Assembly (NCBI RefSeq): GCF_003148845.1
Contig: NZ_QGHA01000001.1
Span: 992,001-1,056,000 of the forward strand
DNA from: Mucilaginibacter oryzae
GTDB lineage: Bacteria > Bacteroidota > Bacteroidia > Sphingobacteriales > Sphingobacteriaceae
DNA length: 64,000 bases
Direction: 5' to 3'
Made by a program: the position numbers and the translations under genes. Under the pieces are notes generated by a model, which saw only the letters and a program-made list of their open reading frames with translations, searched no databases and was not told the DNA's origin. Positions 1-9,566 of this stretch are shown here, piece by piece; the stretch's first letter is position 1; each line of letters begins with the position of its first letter.

Positions 1-868
1 CAAGCGAGGCATTGTTGGTTGTTGTATTTAAATAGTCCGGTTCTTTGAAACGGGCCAGTGTATCGCCCATTTTAAATTTAAAGGTTGATAGCTGAAATGA
101 CTGCTTACTGCTGGAATGGCAAACCCCGCAGGCATCCATTTTTTGGGCGCGGGTTAAAGAGGCAAAACGGGTGATGTATTTCGGTTGCTTTTCGTCGGGA
201 TAAGCTTCGTGATAGTTTACATGATTGGCCGCGGGGCCGTGGCAGCGCTCACAATCGATACCATAAATGATGGAAGCCGGTTCAAACTCAACTTTCCGGT
301 TTTGCATATCACGGTTTTGCTGCGCTTGCTGCCTGATGAATGAACTGTGGCACTCAAAGCATCGCTGTAATATGGGTCTGCCAAAATCCGGGCGGTTACT
401 ATCGTATCCGGGGCTTTCAGCCCAACCGTGTACTTTATCGTAGTAGGATACCGGCAGTTCAAATAGTTGCGCCCCCTGCCAGTACATATAGGTTTGTGCC
501 TTATTCACGCCGAAGGTGATATCCATGCGATGCGCATCCCTTTGTTTACCATCTGCATAAACAACCTGGTAAAGCCCGCCGTTTCTTTTTTCTATTTTAA
601 CAACGCTGCCATCCGCATAGCTAACGCTGTTGCTACCTGGCTTAAAGCTGCCATGTATATGAGCGGGCGAGGTTGGTTTGGAGGTTAGATAGTGCGCCGT
701 ATGGAGGTAGCTATCGTAGATGTTTTTATGGCATTTGATACAGCTTGCCGATCCGGCAAAAACCTCATCGCGCGGGTCATGCGGTTTATCGCTAAAGCAT
801 TGTACCAGCATAAAACTTAGCGGAACCAGCGACAATAAAGCCAAAAATAAATTGCGTTGCTTAAACAT
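1..868 (-). CDS. Multihaem cytochrome c family protein (3' end cut by window edge)
   Basis: An open frame starts at an ATG ending at 868 and runs off the left edge without a stop, giving 289 codons here. Four c-type haem sites (CxxCH) are visible: CIKCH near residue 43, CFECH near 170, CERCH near 206 and CGVCH near 247. The N-terminus is hydrophobic with a Cys at residue 24, so the protein is probably exported and perhaps lipid-anchored. It resembles the cytochrome c-554 / tetrahaem family of periplasmic electron-transfer proteins; more haem sites may lie beyond the edge. It follows the susD gene at 960 but a terminator separates them, so it is probably a separate transcript or a read-through gene. 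The redox partner is unknown. Confidence 0.85.
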   Translation of the reverse strand, partial: MFKQRNLFLALLSLVPLSFMLVQCFSDKPHDPRDEVFAGSASCIKCHKNIYDSYLHTAHYLTSKPTSPAHIHGSFKPGSNSVSYADGSVVKIEKRNGGLYQVVYADGKQRDAHRMDITFGVNKAQTYMYWQGAQLFELPVSYYDKVHGWAESPGYDSNRPDFGRPILQRCFECHSSFIRQQAQQNRDMQNRKVEFEPASIIYGIDCERCHGPAANHVNYHEAYPDEKQPKYITRFASLTRAQKMDACGVCHSSSKQSFQLSTFKFKMGDTLARFKEPDYLNTTTNNASL

Positions 869-910
869 AACCAATGTTAAAAAGAAGCTATTCCTCCTCA
901 TAAAAAGCAA

Positions 911-937
911 AAGGCTGCCATGTAACATGACAGCCTT
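911..937 (-). terminator. Intrinsic terminator after susD
   Basis: A near-perfect 12-bp stem (aaggctgccatg paired with catgacagcctt, one mismatch) with a 3-nt loop lies 23 bases past the susD stop codon. On the minus strand it is followed by a T-rich stretch (ttttgcttttta). It should end the susCD transcript before the cytochrome gene. Confidence 0.75.
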
Positions 938-959
938 CTGTTGTAAAATGTTTGGCTTA

Positions 960-2462
960 TTAATAGCCCGGATTTTGTTTGAGCTTGGTACCGTTAAGCG
1001 TTTCATTTAACGGGATAGGCAATATTTCGTTAACGCCGGCTTTAAAACCTTTAAACGCAAGCACAGAAGGCGCCTGGCCCCAACGTACAAGGTCAAACCA
1101 GCGGTGACCTTCGGTAGCCAGTTCCAGCCTGCGCTCGTCGTAGATATTTTGCAGGGTGGCTGGTTTTGATGGTAGCCCCACACGGCTGCGCACCGCATCA
1201 AGCAGGGTTTGCGCACGGCTTACATCGCCGCCGCCGTTTAAGTCAGCTTCAGCTTCCATCAAATAAGTATCCGCAAGGCGGATCTCGATGTAATCGTTTG
1301 GCCAGTTAAGCTCGGTGGTTCCGGTTGTAACTTTGTTAGCCAGTACCGGGGCGTACTTTTGTATAAAGTAGCCTGTGTTTTGATAGCTTGGCGAATACGA
1401 GGTATTGGTTGCCTTGGTTAAACTATCAATATTAACAACCGTGTAACCATAACGCGGATCACCTTTAAGGGCGGTTGCCAATTGTGTTGTTACGGGATTA
1501 AAACCATAACCGCCGCTAAAATAAACCGGACCGGTGTAGCTACGTGGACCGATCATTTGGGTGTACACGTTTGATTTAAACTGGTTCCAGTTGTCCCAGG
1601 TGTAGCTTTGCGAACCTGAGTGCACCAGTTCAAATATGGATTCGCTGTTGAACTTGTTCTTAGGGCTAAAAATATCGCCGTAATTTGGCAGCAGCGAATA
1701 GCCGTAATTGGTATTCACATCTTTCAGCATCGCGGCAGCATCGGCCCATTTCTTTTCATACAGGTAAACTTTACCTAACAGAGCCTTGGCAGCGCCCTGG
1801 GTTACACGGCCTCCCTGGGTGGCAGGTACTGTGGCCGGTAAACCGCTGATCGCGTCTTTAAGATCGGCTTCAATCTGGGCGTAAACAGCTTCGGGTGTAG
1901 CCTGCGGCTGATCATACACGTTGGTAAGATTCAGGGTATTTAAAATGAGCGGAACATTTTTGAATAGGCGTACCAGGTCAAAATAATAATGGGCACGTAA
2001 AAATTTACCTTCCGAGGTATAGCGCTTCAACAGGTCGGCGCTTAAACCCGGTACTTTAGGCAAATTTTCGAGCAAAACATCGGTACGGTTAACACCCTGA
2101 AAGTTGATTGCCCAAAACTCATTGTGCGGCCCTAAAGCCGGGGTTAGGGTGTAATTGTTAATTGCCTGCCAGGTAGGCATATCCGACGAGCTGCCGCCAC
2201 CCGCATAACAATCATCAGATGCCGAGTTGAGCGCACCAAGCGGATTAGAATACGTGTTATCAATACCACCGGTTTCGGTAACCAGTGGATCGTAAGCGGC
2301 AATAACCGCGGCAAAAGCCTCATCAGGAGTAGAATAATAGTTCGATTCCAGGAATTGCCCTTTAGGATTGAGCTCAAGGAATGATTTTTTACATGATACC
2401 ATGGTTCCCATTCCCATCAAAGCCAGGCCGGTATATATAATATATTTAGATTTCATGATCAT
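960..2462 (-). CDS. RagB/SusD family nutrient-uptake outer-membrane lipoprotein
   Basis: 500 residues, normal for SusD. It has a lipoprotein signal peptide with a lipobox ending VSC and then KKSFLELNPKGQF, a typical start of mature SusD. The C-terminal part carries the conserved run around RRLELATEGHRWFDLVRW, found in nearly all SusD homologues, and the protein ends NPGY. SusD proteins form the surface lid on the SusC barrel and bind the oligosaccharide or peptide substrate before import. The stop of susC (2475) lies 12 bases away, so the two genes are one unit. The substrate cannot be read from the sequence; no hydrolase is adjacent. Confidence 0.95.
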   Translation of the reverse strand: MIMKSKYIIYTGLALMGMGTMVSCKKSFLELNPKGQFLESNYYSTPDEAFAAVIAAYDPLVTETGGIDNTYSNPLGALNSASDDCYAGGGSSSDMPTWQAINNYTLTPALGPHNEFWAINFQGVNRTDVLLENLPKVPGLSADLLKRYTSEGKFLRAHYYFDLVRLFKNVPLILNTLNLTNVYDQPQATPEAVYAQIEADLKDAISGLPATVPATQGGRVTQGAAKALLGKVYLYEKKWADAAAMLKDVNTNYGYSLLPNYGDIFSPKNKFNSESIFELVHSGSQSYTWDNWNQFKSNVYTQMIGPRSYTGPVYFSGGYGFNPVTTQLATALKGDPRYGYTVVNIDSLTKATNTSYSPSYQNTGYFIQKYAPVLANKVTTGTTELNWPNDYIEIRLADTYLMEAEADLNGGGDVSRAQTLLDAVRSRVGLPSKPATLQNIYDERRLELATEGHRWFDLVRWGQAPSVLAFKGFKAGVNEILPIPLNETLNGTKLKQNPGY

Positions 2463-2474
2463 TGTAATTTATTG

Positions 2475-5400
2475 TTATAAAGTGATATCCAGGCCGGCCA
2501 TAAATGTGCGTGCCTGCGGATAAAGGCCCATATCAATACCGCCGCTAATTTCAGGGTCGAAACCTTTGTAACCTGTAATGGTTACCAGGTTGTTGCTGCT
2601 CAGGAAGAACCTCACCCGTTTTATATCAGCCGATTTTAACCAGTTTTGCGGTAAACTGTAACCCAACTGCAATGTTTTAATACGGAAATATGCTCCGTTT
2701 TGCAGGTAAAAGTTTGATGGGTTTTTGAAGTTATTGTTAGGATCACTGTCGGTTAAACGCGGGTAGTTGCTTCCGGAGTTGGTTGGAGTCCAGGCGTTAA
2801 GCGCATCTAACGGATAGTTAGCTGCCGGGATATCTAACCTGCGGTAAGCCTGGTAAATTTTGTTTCCCCAAACGCCTTGCCCAAACAGTTTAAAATCAAA
2901 GTTTTTATAATTGGCACTCAGGTTAACGCCGTAGGTAAAGGTTGGCAGCGGGTTGCCTAAAAACTGGCGGTCGGCCTCGGTTATTTTACCATCACCATTG
3001 GTATCCTGCCACTTAAAGTCGCCCGGTTTGGCGTTAGGTTGTATCAGCTGCCCGTTTTTGGTATAAGCATCAATATCGGCTTGCGAGTGGAATACGCCCA
3101 GTTCTTTAAAGCCATAAAACTCATTCATCGGCTGGCCTGGCGTGATCCGGCCAATTTCATAATTGGTACTTTGTACGGTACCGCTTACAAAATGGTCAAT
3201 CTGGTTACCTAAGCTTAATACGGTGTTTTTGTTATAGGAGATATTGCCACCAACACTATAGCTTAAATCGCCCATCTTATTGTTATAGTTTAAGCTTAGC
3301 TCCACACCTTTGTTTTGCATATCGCCAACGTTATCAAACGGTTGTCCGGCAAAACCGGCGTACGATGGCAATTGCACCTGTTGCAACATACCTTTGGTAA
3401 GCTTTTTATAAACATCAAAGGTTACACTGAGGTTGTTGAATAAAGTAGCATCGAAACCAATATCGGTAGTGTGGGTTTCTTCCCATTTCAGGTTAGGATT
3501 GGCAGGAGCGTTAGGGCTATAGCCAATATACAACTGATCGCCAAATACGGCATTACGCCCGCTGCCTATAGTAGCGGCGTACCTGAACGGACCTAAAGCC
3601 ATCTCGTTACCAACCACACCGTATGATGCACGAAGTTTCAGGAAATCAACAAATGTATTTTTAGGGAACCAGTCTTCGCGGGTGATTACGTAACCAACCT
3701 GGCCAGAAGGGAAAGTACCATAAACATTATTGGAACCAAATTTTGACGAACCGTCACGACGGATGATACCGGAGAAAAGGTATTTCTGATCGTAATCATA
3801 AGTTACCCTTGCAAAATAAGATGCAAGCGTATGTGGCTGAACGTCGTCAAGCCCGAGCGCGCTTACTGCAACCCTGTTGGCTGCAGGTAAAGCAAAGTTG
3901 ATCGAAGCATCATCGAAAGAGTTGATCGGCTCGCCGCTGAATGTACCCTGCAAACCTGAAGCGGTTGTTTTTTGGGCACTTGTACCTACCAGGGCCGTTA
4001 AGTTATGCTTACCAAACGACCTGTTGTAGGTAATTGTATTATCCCAGTTCCACGACAGGTTTCTGTTATAAGCCTGTACCTGCCTGGTTGTAGTGTTGGC
4101 GGTGCTTGAGTTAAGGTAATAAAGCGGCGCAAAGCTATCTGAACCATAATAGGCTTGTTTAGCGCTGATTTGAGAACGAACCTTTAAACCTGCTATCGGT
4201 TCAACCTCAACAAACGCGCTACCCAAAAGATTAGTTGCATCGCTGTAATTGCCCATTACCGTTTGCGCGTAAGCCAAAGGGTTGGTAATTTCCTGGCCAA
4301 CATAGTGCGAAATACCGAAAGGCTGCCCCTGGCTGTTACGCACAATGTTAGCGTTGCTGTAGTCGCCCGGATAAGGTACGCTGTTAATATCGCTAACCGT
4401 AGTAGGCGTAATAGGATCCAGGTTCAGCGCCGAACTCAGCGGACCGCCAAACACGCTGTTGGTATTGCCAAACGCCTTGTTCTTAGTGTATGCGTAAGTA
4501 AAGTTTTCGCCCACGGTTAACCATTTTTTCAATTTGTACGATGTATTAACCGTAAAAGTGAATTTTTTATATCCCGAGATATCAGGCATAACCACCCCCT
4601 GCTGATCCAGGTAACCGAATGATGTATAATAATTGGCTTTATCAGTAGCTCCGCTTATATTAAGGTTATGGTTATGGATAAGCGCGTTGCTGTCAAATAT
4701 CTGGTCCTGCCAGTTAGTGCCGGTGCCATATTGCGAAGGGTTCGGAAAAATAGCCGCGCCGCCATCGTTGGTTGACGCCTGGTTTCTTAATGTGGCATAT
4801 TGCGTGGCGTTGGTAAGTTTAGCTTTGCTTACCGGCGATTGTACACCTACATAACCGTTGTACGAGATCTGCGCATCTCCTTTTTTTCCCTTTTTTGTGG
4901 TTACGATAATTACACCGTTTGATGAACGTGAACCATAAATAGCTGCTGAGGCATCTTTCAATACATCTATGCTTTCTATGTCATTAGGGTTAACGTTATC
5001 CAAACCACCGTTATCAACAACGATACCGTCAATCACATAAAGCGGATCGCTGTTAAGCCTCGATGTAACACCCCTCACCCTGATTTGCGGGGCCGCGCCC
5101 GGCGAACCTGAACTTTGCACCACAGTTACACCGGTAACACGCCCCCTTAAGGCATCATCAACACGGGTAACCTGCTGGTCCTGCAAATCTGTTGCCTTAA
5201 CGCTGCTGATGGCACCGGTAACGGTAGTGCGTTTTTGAGTACCATAACCCACAACCACAACCTCATTAATGGTTTTAACATCCTCTGTTAAAGTTACATT
5301 GATCACTGTCTGGTCGCCTACAACAACCTCTTTTCTGGCAAAACCAATAAATTGAACAACAATAACAGATTGCGGACCGGCAACCGAAAGTTTGAAACCG

Positions 5401-5930
5401 CCATCGGCACCGGTAGTGATGCCATTGGTGGTACCTTTTTCGGTAACGGTTGCTCCCGGAACGGGCTGGCCTGTGTTATCAACCACCTTACCGGTAATGG
5501 TAACATTAGCCGGTGTTTCGGCAGCGGCAACAATTTCAACCGGTGGGTTTACAGCGTCTGTACCGGCGGCTGATTTTTCAAGCACCACCCTATCGTTCAT
5601 TACATCGTAGTTAATGCCGTTGTTTTTAAATACCTGGTCAAGTACTTTTTTTAACGGTTGATTATTGATGTTTAACGAAAAGCGCTTATCGGCGTTAAGC
5701 GAGCCGGAACTGTAAATAAACTTTACGTTGTTGTTTTTTTGCAGGTATTGTAAAGCTTCGAGCATGGTAGTGTTGCTCAGCGTCACATTTACCTTTTTAT
5801 TTAATATTCCCTGCGCTTTAATCGGGCTTGCATAAGTAATGCTGCTTACCATTATTGCTATCAGGATCTGGCTAAAAGTAATCTTCATGATTTTACCCCA
5901 TGGGATAGGCCTTCGTAAACGAAATTTCAT
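2475..5930 (-). CDS. SusC/RagA family TonB-linked outer-membrane transducer with STN domain
   Basis: About 1151 residues from the ATG ending at 5930. I prefer this start to one 17 codons upstream because it begins MKFRLRRPIPWGK and runs into a normal signal peptide ending near residue 40. Domain order: STN (secretin/TonB short N-terminal) at about 45-118, carboxypeptidase-regulatory-like domain at 143-216, TonB-box region INEVVVVGYGTQ near 221, plug at about 235-345, then the beta-barrel. The STN domain marks a transducer that contacts a FecR anti-sigma factor, which fits the FecR and ECF sigma genes directly upstream on the same strand. It imports a ligand together with the SusD at 960-2462 and signals its presence. 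Confidence 0.95.
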   Translation of the reverse strand: MKFRLRRPIPWGKIMKITFSQILIAIMVSSITYASPIKAQGILNKKVNVTLSNTTMLEALQYLQKNNNVKFIYSSGSLNADKRFSLNINNQPLKKVLDQVFKNNGINYDVMNDRVVLEKSAAGTDAVNPPVEIVAAAETPANVTITGKVVDNTGQPVPGATVTEKGTTNGITTGADGGFKLSVAGPQSVIVVQFIGFARKEVVVGDQTVINVTLTEDVKTINEVVVVGYGTQKRTTVTGAISSVKATDLQDQQVTRVDDALRGRVTGVTVVQSSGSPGAAPQIRVRGVTSRLNSDPLYVIDGIVVDNGGLDNVNPNDIESIDVLKDASAAIYGSRSSNGVIIVTTKKGKKGDAQISYNGYVGVQSPVSKAKLTNATQYATLRNQASTNDGGAAIFPNPSQYGTGTNWQDQIFDSNALIHNHNLNISGATDKANYYTSFGYLDQQGVVMPDISGYKKFTFTVNTSYKLKKWLTVGENFTYAYTKNKAFGNTNSVFGGPLSSALNLDPITPTTVSDINSVPYPGDYSNANIVRNSQGQPFGISHYVGQEITNPLAYAQTVMGNYSDATNLLGSAFVEVEPIAGLKVRSQISAKQAYYGSDSFAPLYYLNSSTANTTTRQVQAYNRNLSWNWDNTITYNRSFGKHNLTALVGTSAQKTTASGLQGTFSGEPINSFDDASINFALPAANRVAVSALGLDDVQPHTLASYFARVTYDYDQKYLFSGIIRRDGSSKFGSNNVYGTFPSGQVGYVITREDWFPKNTFVDFLKLRASYGVVGNEMALGPFRYAATIGSGRNAVFGDQLYIGYSPNAPANPNLKWEETHTTDIGFDATLFNNLSVTFDVYKKLTKGMLQQVQLPSYAGFAGQPFDNVGDMQNKGVELSLNYNNKMGDLSYSVGGNISYNKNTVLSLGNQIDHFVSGTVQSTNYEIGRITPGQPMNEFYGFKELGVFHSQADIDAYTKNGQLIQPNAKPGDFKWQDTNGDGKITEADRQFLGNPLPTFTYGVNLSANYKNFDFKLFGQGVWGNKIYQAYRRLDIPAANYPLDALNAWTPTNSGSNYPRLTDSDPNNNFKNPSNFYLQNGAYFRIKTLQLGYSLPQNWLKSADIKRVRFFLSSNNLVTITGYKGFDPEISGGIDMGLYPQARTFMAGLDITL

Positions 5931-5970
5931 ATATTTGTTATGTTTCTTTGTTAAAAATGAGACAATTAAT

Positions 5971-6059
5971 AGCCCGCACACCTCCCCGAGGTGTTCTTAG
6001 CGGAACGGGCTTTTGATCCTTAAAACTTAGGGGTGCTCGCAACACTTCTAAGTTTTTTT
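5971..6059 (-). promoter_or_regulatory. Structured leader between fecR and susC
   Basis: Two hairpins fill the gap. The first (5971-6012) is two-tiered: an outer agcccg/cgggct stem encloses a perfect inner hairpin acacctc-ccc-gaggtgt. The second (6021-6059) pairs aaaacttag with ctaagtttt around a shorter inner stem, and is followed by T residues on the plus strand. They lie in the leader of the susC transcript and could end the sigma/anti-sigma message, protect the susC 5' end or act as an attenuator. The function is inference. Confidence 0.45.
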
Positions 6060-6143
6060 ATGCAGATCATTTTCGGGTTGGTACTTCTTTAAGTTGGTTG
6101 TTTTTTATACATCTTATAATTTTTGAAAGGTTAGTGTAGTTGG

Positions 6144-7181
6144 TTATTTAAGTTCTATATGGTTGTTTACAATTGTATAATCAACATTAAGCGATTTCCT
6201 GATTGCGTCAAGCACATCCGGCAGGTTAAAGCCTTCAAAATCGGCGTTAAGGATATAATGGCTGAGCTTTTCATTACTGATCCGGATATTTACGTTAAAA
6301 GCGGAATCGAGCACGGGGATAATATCGCGTAAAGGTTTATTTTCAAACACGAGATTTACACGGCGATATTGCTTAACAGCGGATGTTGTTTCAACCTGTT
6401 GCGATGTTAAAGAGTGCTTATCGCTTAAGTAAACCGCTTTTTGATGCGGATAAACCATCACCTCGCCTTCGGCAAGCCGGGTAGATATCGCACTGTTTTT
6501 ACCTGCCGGCTTAACACTTACAGAAACTTTACCAGTAAGTACCGATACGTCGGCCATATTACCGTGCTCATTATCCCTTACCAAAAAGCTGGTACCCCAA
6601 ACCTTGGTAACTATTGATCTGCTGCTGATGATGAAAGGTCGTTGGGGGTTTTTGGTCACCTCAAAAAAACACTCGCCCGATATGGTAACCTGGCGGGAGT
6701 TTGACGCGAACACATCGGGGTAACTGATTTTTGCCGAAGGGTGCAGCCAAACCACACTGCTATCGGGCAGGGTAACTTTATAAATATGGGGTGTGCTGTT
6801 GGTTACCTTAAACAGGTGTACATCACCCGCCGGCGAAACTGCCAGTTGCTGTGGAGTTGTGTTTTTTGTGGAGATCAGCGCCAAAACTGATAGCGCGATA
6901 ACCACAACAGCAGCCGCGGCTATGGTGTACCACCTGCGGATTGGCGCAACTTTGGTTTGCATTTGGGCAGGGGCCTGCTGATTTGCCAGATCAAGTTTGC
7001 TGATGATATTGAAATAAATACGCTCTTCCAGTCCTTTTTCATCGGCAGTTGAAAGGGCCGACACATGATCATCCTCCTGCTCAAAACTGAGGTACCATTG
7101 TTTAACCAATGCTATCTCAACTTCGGTGCAATCGCCTTTAATGTATTTCTCAAGCAGATCAATGCGTACAGGTTCTTTCAT
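6144..7181 (-). CDS. FecR family anti-sigma factor
   Basis: 345 residues with the classic Bacteroidota FecR layout: a cytoplasmic N-terminal sigma-binding part (1-80), one membrane segment at about 83-104, a periplasmic FecR domain (about 125-225, including the ITISGECFFEV-like stretch and KVWGTSFLVRD), and a C-terminal DUF4974-type domain (about 276-345) that resembles an STN fold. It should hold the ECF sigma factor at 7259-7849 inactive until the STN domain of the SusC transducer signals that substrate is bound. It lies 77 bases downstream of the sigma gene on the same strand, so co-transcription is likely. Confidence 0.93.
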   Translation of the reverse strand: MKEPVRIDLLEKYIKGDCTEVEIALVKQWYLSFEQEDDHVSALSTADEKGLEERIYFNIISKLDLANQQAPAQMQTKVAPIRRWYTIAAAAVVVIALSVLALISTKNTTPQQLAVSPAGDVHLFKVTNSTPHIYKVTLPDSSVVWLHPSAKISYPDVFASNSRQVTISGECFFEVTKNPQRPFIISSRSIVTKVWGTSFLVRDNEHGNMADVSVLTGKVSVSVKPAGKNSAISTRLAEGEVMVYPHQKAVYLSDKHSLTSQQVETTSAVKQYRRVNLVFENKPLRDIIPVLDSAFNVNIRISNEKLSHYILNADFEGFNLPDVLDAIRKSLNVDYTIVNNHIELK

Positions 7182-7258
7182 GAAAAAGAATATAATCCGG
7201 TTTATGAATGTGATGACGTATGCGGAATGGCGTACCCCCTACACCTACACGATATTTT

Positions 7259-7849
7259 TTAAAAAAATTTAGGCAACAAGGCAGCCAGTATTAGGAGCAG
7301 GTGGTGGCTTAAACTCATCCTTAGCCTTTTGATGGCTTTAGTGATCTGGTTTTCAACCGTTTTTTCAGATATACCGAGTAATTGGGCTATCTCCTTATTG
7401 CTCTTATATTGTTTCCGGCTCAGTTCAAAAACCGAACGGCATTTATCGGGCAGGTGACTAATTTCGGTTTCGAGCGTTTGGGTCAGATCACGAAGTATAA
7501 TGGCATCTTCTGTACCGTTATCGGCTTCGGTGCTTAATAATTTAAAGGCTTCAGTATGTTTTGCGCGGATGGTTTGCTTGCGGTACTGGTCAACCACCTG
7601 GTTTAAAACAGCCAGGTGCAGGTAACCGGCAATGGTAGTATTCACTTGCAGTGTGTGCCGTTTATGCCAAAGGTTTGAAAATATTTCCTGAACAACCTCC
7701 TCGCACAACTCTTTATTTTTCAACCGTTTATAGGCATCGCCATACAACTTTTTCCAATAACGCCGGTATATCTCTTTAAACGCGCTAAGCTTATCCTGCT
7801 GCAGCAACACCAACAAATCATCCTCAGTCAGCCCGGTAAAGTCGTTCAT
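7259..7849 (-). CDS. RNA polymerase ECF sigma factor (Bacteroidota FecI-like)
   Basis: 196 residues. Region 2 is visible at about 25-92 (FKEIYRRYWKKLY, then EEVVQEIFSNLWHKR, the core-binding and -10 recognition part) and region 4 at about 130-180 (LPDKCRSVFELSR followed by a helix-turn-helix KEIAQLLGISEKTVENQ). The C-terminus is a hydrophobic tail (LLLILAALLPKFF), common in this expanded group of Bacteroidota ECF factors. With the FecR and SusC downstream it forms a trans-envelope signalling cascade: substrate at SusC, release of sigma from FecR, transcription of susCD. Its target promoter cannot be named by eye. Confidence 0.93.
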   Translation of the reverse strand: MNDFTGLTEDDLLVLLQQDKLSAFKEIYRRYWKKLYGDAYKRLKNKELCEEVVQEIFSNLWHKRHTLQVNTTIAGYLHLAVLNQVVDQYRKQTIRAKHTEAFKLLSTEADNGTEDAIILRDLTQTLETEISHLPDKCRSVFELSRKQYKSNKEIAQLLGISEKTVENQITKAIKRLRMSLSHHLLLILAALLPKFF

Positions 7850-8120
7850 TTGTTAAATAACGCGGCAATTAATGTTAAATGATTAGCAAAACTCCAGATA
7901 ATTACAGCAAGTAACAAGATTCGAATTGTAATAGTTTTAACACAAAAACAATTAGCGATTAGCCCCTATAGAACAAAAGAGAAGAAACAGGTATCTACAA
8001 AACACCGCCTGCAATTGAACTATAGCGGTTGCCTTAACCGCGGTAAATACATATCGCTATTTTAAGCTATAGCGCACCAACGTAGTATTTGGTAGTGGTG
8101 TTTAGCATAGCTTGATATTG

Positions 8121-9566
8121 TTACGATCTGATTTTAATGTTAAAAACGTCTTTCAATGCCCTTTTGGCCGAATGATAACCGCACATGCCATGCACCCCGC
8201 CCCCCGGCGGTGTTGACGACGAGCAGATATAAATTCCTTTTGCCGATGTACGGTAAGGTGAACGCCGCAATACCGGGCGGGTAAACAACTGGCCGATATC
8301 AATAACGCCGCCGTTAATATCCCCCCCGATATAATTGGGGTTATAATCTTCCAGTTGCCGGGTATTAAAAGTATGCCTGCCGATGATGCGTTCGCGGAAA
8401 CCCGGCGCAAAACGCTCTATTTGTTTTTCGATGATCTCGGTCATGTCCTTACCTGATCCATTGGGTACGTGGCAGTAAGCCCAGCCTGTATGTTTACCTT
8501 CAGGCGCCCTGCTGCTATCAAAAACACTTTGCTGCGCCACCAGTACAAAAGGCTTTTCGGGGTGCAGGCCATTCCAGATCTGCTGCTCGCCCAAAGCTAT
8601 TTCACTTAAGGTGCCTCCAAGGTGAACTGTGCCGGCCTGCCTCGCCGCTTCCGCTTTGAAAGGAATAGCTTCGTCAAGCGCCCAGTCAACCTTAAAAACA
8701 CCCATCCCATAACGGTACCTTTCTAACTGCCACCTGTATAACGATGAAAACTTATGCCCGGCAATTTGAAGTAATTGTTTCGGGGTGATATCAAACAGCA
8801 TGGCCTTTGCCGATGGCAGTTGATTAAAAGAGGAGATGTAAGTATTAGTCTCTATTTTACCGCCTATCGATACAAAATATGCCGCCAGTGCCTCCGCAAT
8901 TTTCACCGAACCGCCCCTGGGTACAGGCCAGCCTTTTAAATGCCCGCTGGCCATCAACACCAGGGCAATGGCAGATGTTGTTAAATTGGTTAGCGGCTGT
9001 ATGCTGTGCGCGGCCATTCCGGCCAACAGGCCTTTGGCTTCTTCGGTTTTAAAACGTTTGGCCAGGTGCGTTGACGAGGTAAGGGCATCTAAACCAAATG
9101 CAGCCAGATCAAGCGGGTGTTTCGGAAAAGTAAGCGGGCCTAACACATCTGCTGCCAAACCCGGCCACGTTTTTACCAGGTGCGCCATTAATTTAATGTA
9201 GGCATCGCGATCTGTTCCCAGGAGAGCGGCAGTTTCAGTGACCGATTTTTTGAGGACGGCAGCGTTGCCGTTATCAAAAGGATGTGCCGCGGCAAAATCC
9301 GGGTAAATATATTCCAAACCGAATTGCTCCAGTGGCAGCGTTTCAAAAAATGGCGCCCCCACTGCCAGCGGGTGAATGGCCGAACAAATATCGTGCTTAA
9401 AGCCGGGCAGGGTAAGCTCTTCGGTTCGCAGGCCGCCCCCTATCTTATCCTTGCCTTCCAGCAATAAAACCGTAAGCCCCTGCTGCTGCAACAATATGGC
9501 TGCCGCAAGGCCGTTTGGCCCCGAGCCTACTATCACCGCATCAAAATCATATCTTTCCGGTTTCAT
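8121..9566 (-). CDS. FAD-dependent oxidoreductase, phytoene desaturase-like
   Basis: 481 residues. The N-terminus has a dinucleotide-binding fold (VIVGSGPNGLAAAILLQQQGLTV with an acidic residue about 20 positions later), followed by GGGLRTEE and the HDICSAIHPLA stretch seen in phytoene-dehydrogenase-like proteins. The C-terminus has the matching FAD-contact motif PPGGGVHGMCGYHSAKRAL. This looks like the CrtI/PYROXD2-type flavoprotein superfamily, whose members desaturate or isomerise isoprenoids or oxidise unknown substrates. No carotenoid genes (crtB, crtY) are nearby, so the substrate is open. It stands alone, transcribed away from the cluster that begins at 10547. Confidence 0.85.
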   Translation of the reverse strand: MKPERYDFDAVIVGSGPNGLAAAILLQQQGLTVLLLEGKDKIGGGLRTEELTLPGFKHDICSAIHPLAVGAPFFETLPLEQFGLEYIYPDFAAAHPFDNGNAAVLKKSVTETAALLGTDRDAYIKLMAHLVKTWPGLAADVLGPLTFPKHPLDLAAFGLDALTSSTHLAKRFKTEEAKGLLAGMAAHSIQPLTNLTTSAIALVLMASGHLKGWPVPRGGSVKIAEALAAYFVSIGGKIETNTYISSFNQLPSAKAMLFDITPKQLLQIAGHKFSSLYRWQLERYRYGMGVFKVDWALDEAIPFKAEAARQAGTVHLGGTLSEIALGEQQIWNGLHPEKPFVLVAQQSVFDSSRAPEGKHTGWAYCHVPNGSGKDMTEIIEKQIERFAPGFRERIIGRHTFNTRQLEDYNPNYIGGDINGGVIDIGQLFTRPVLRRSPYRTSAKGIYICSSSTPPGGGVHGMCGYHSAKRALKDVFNIKIRS

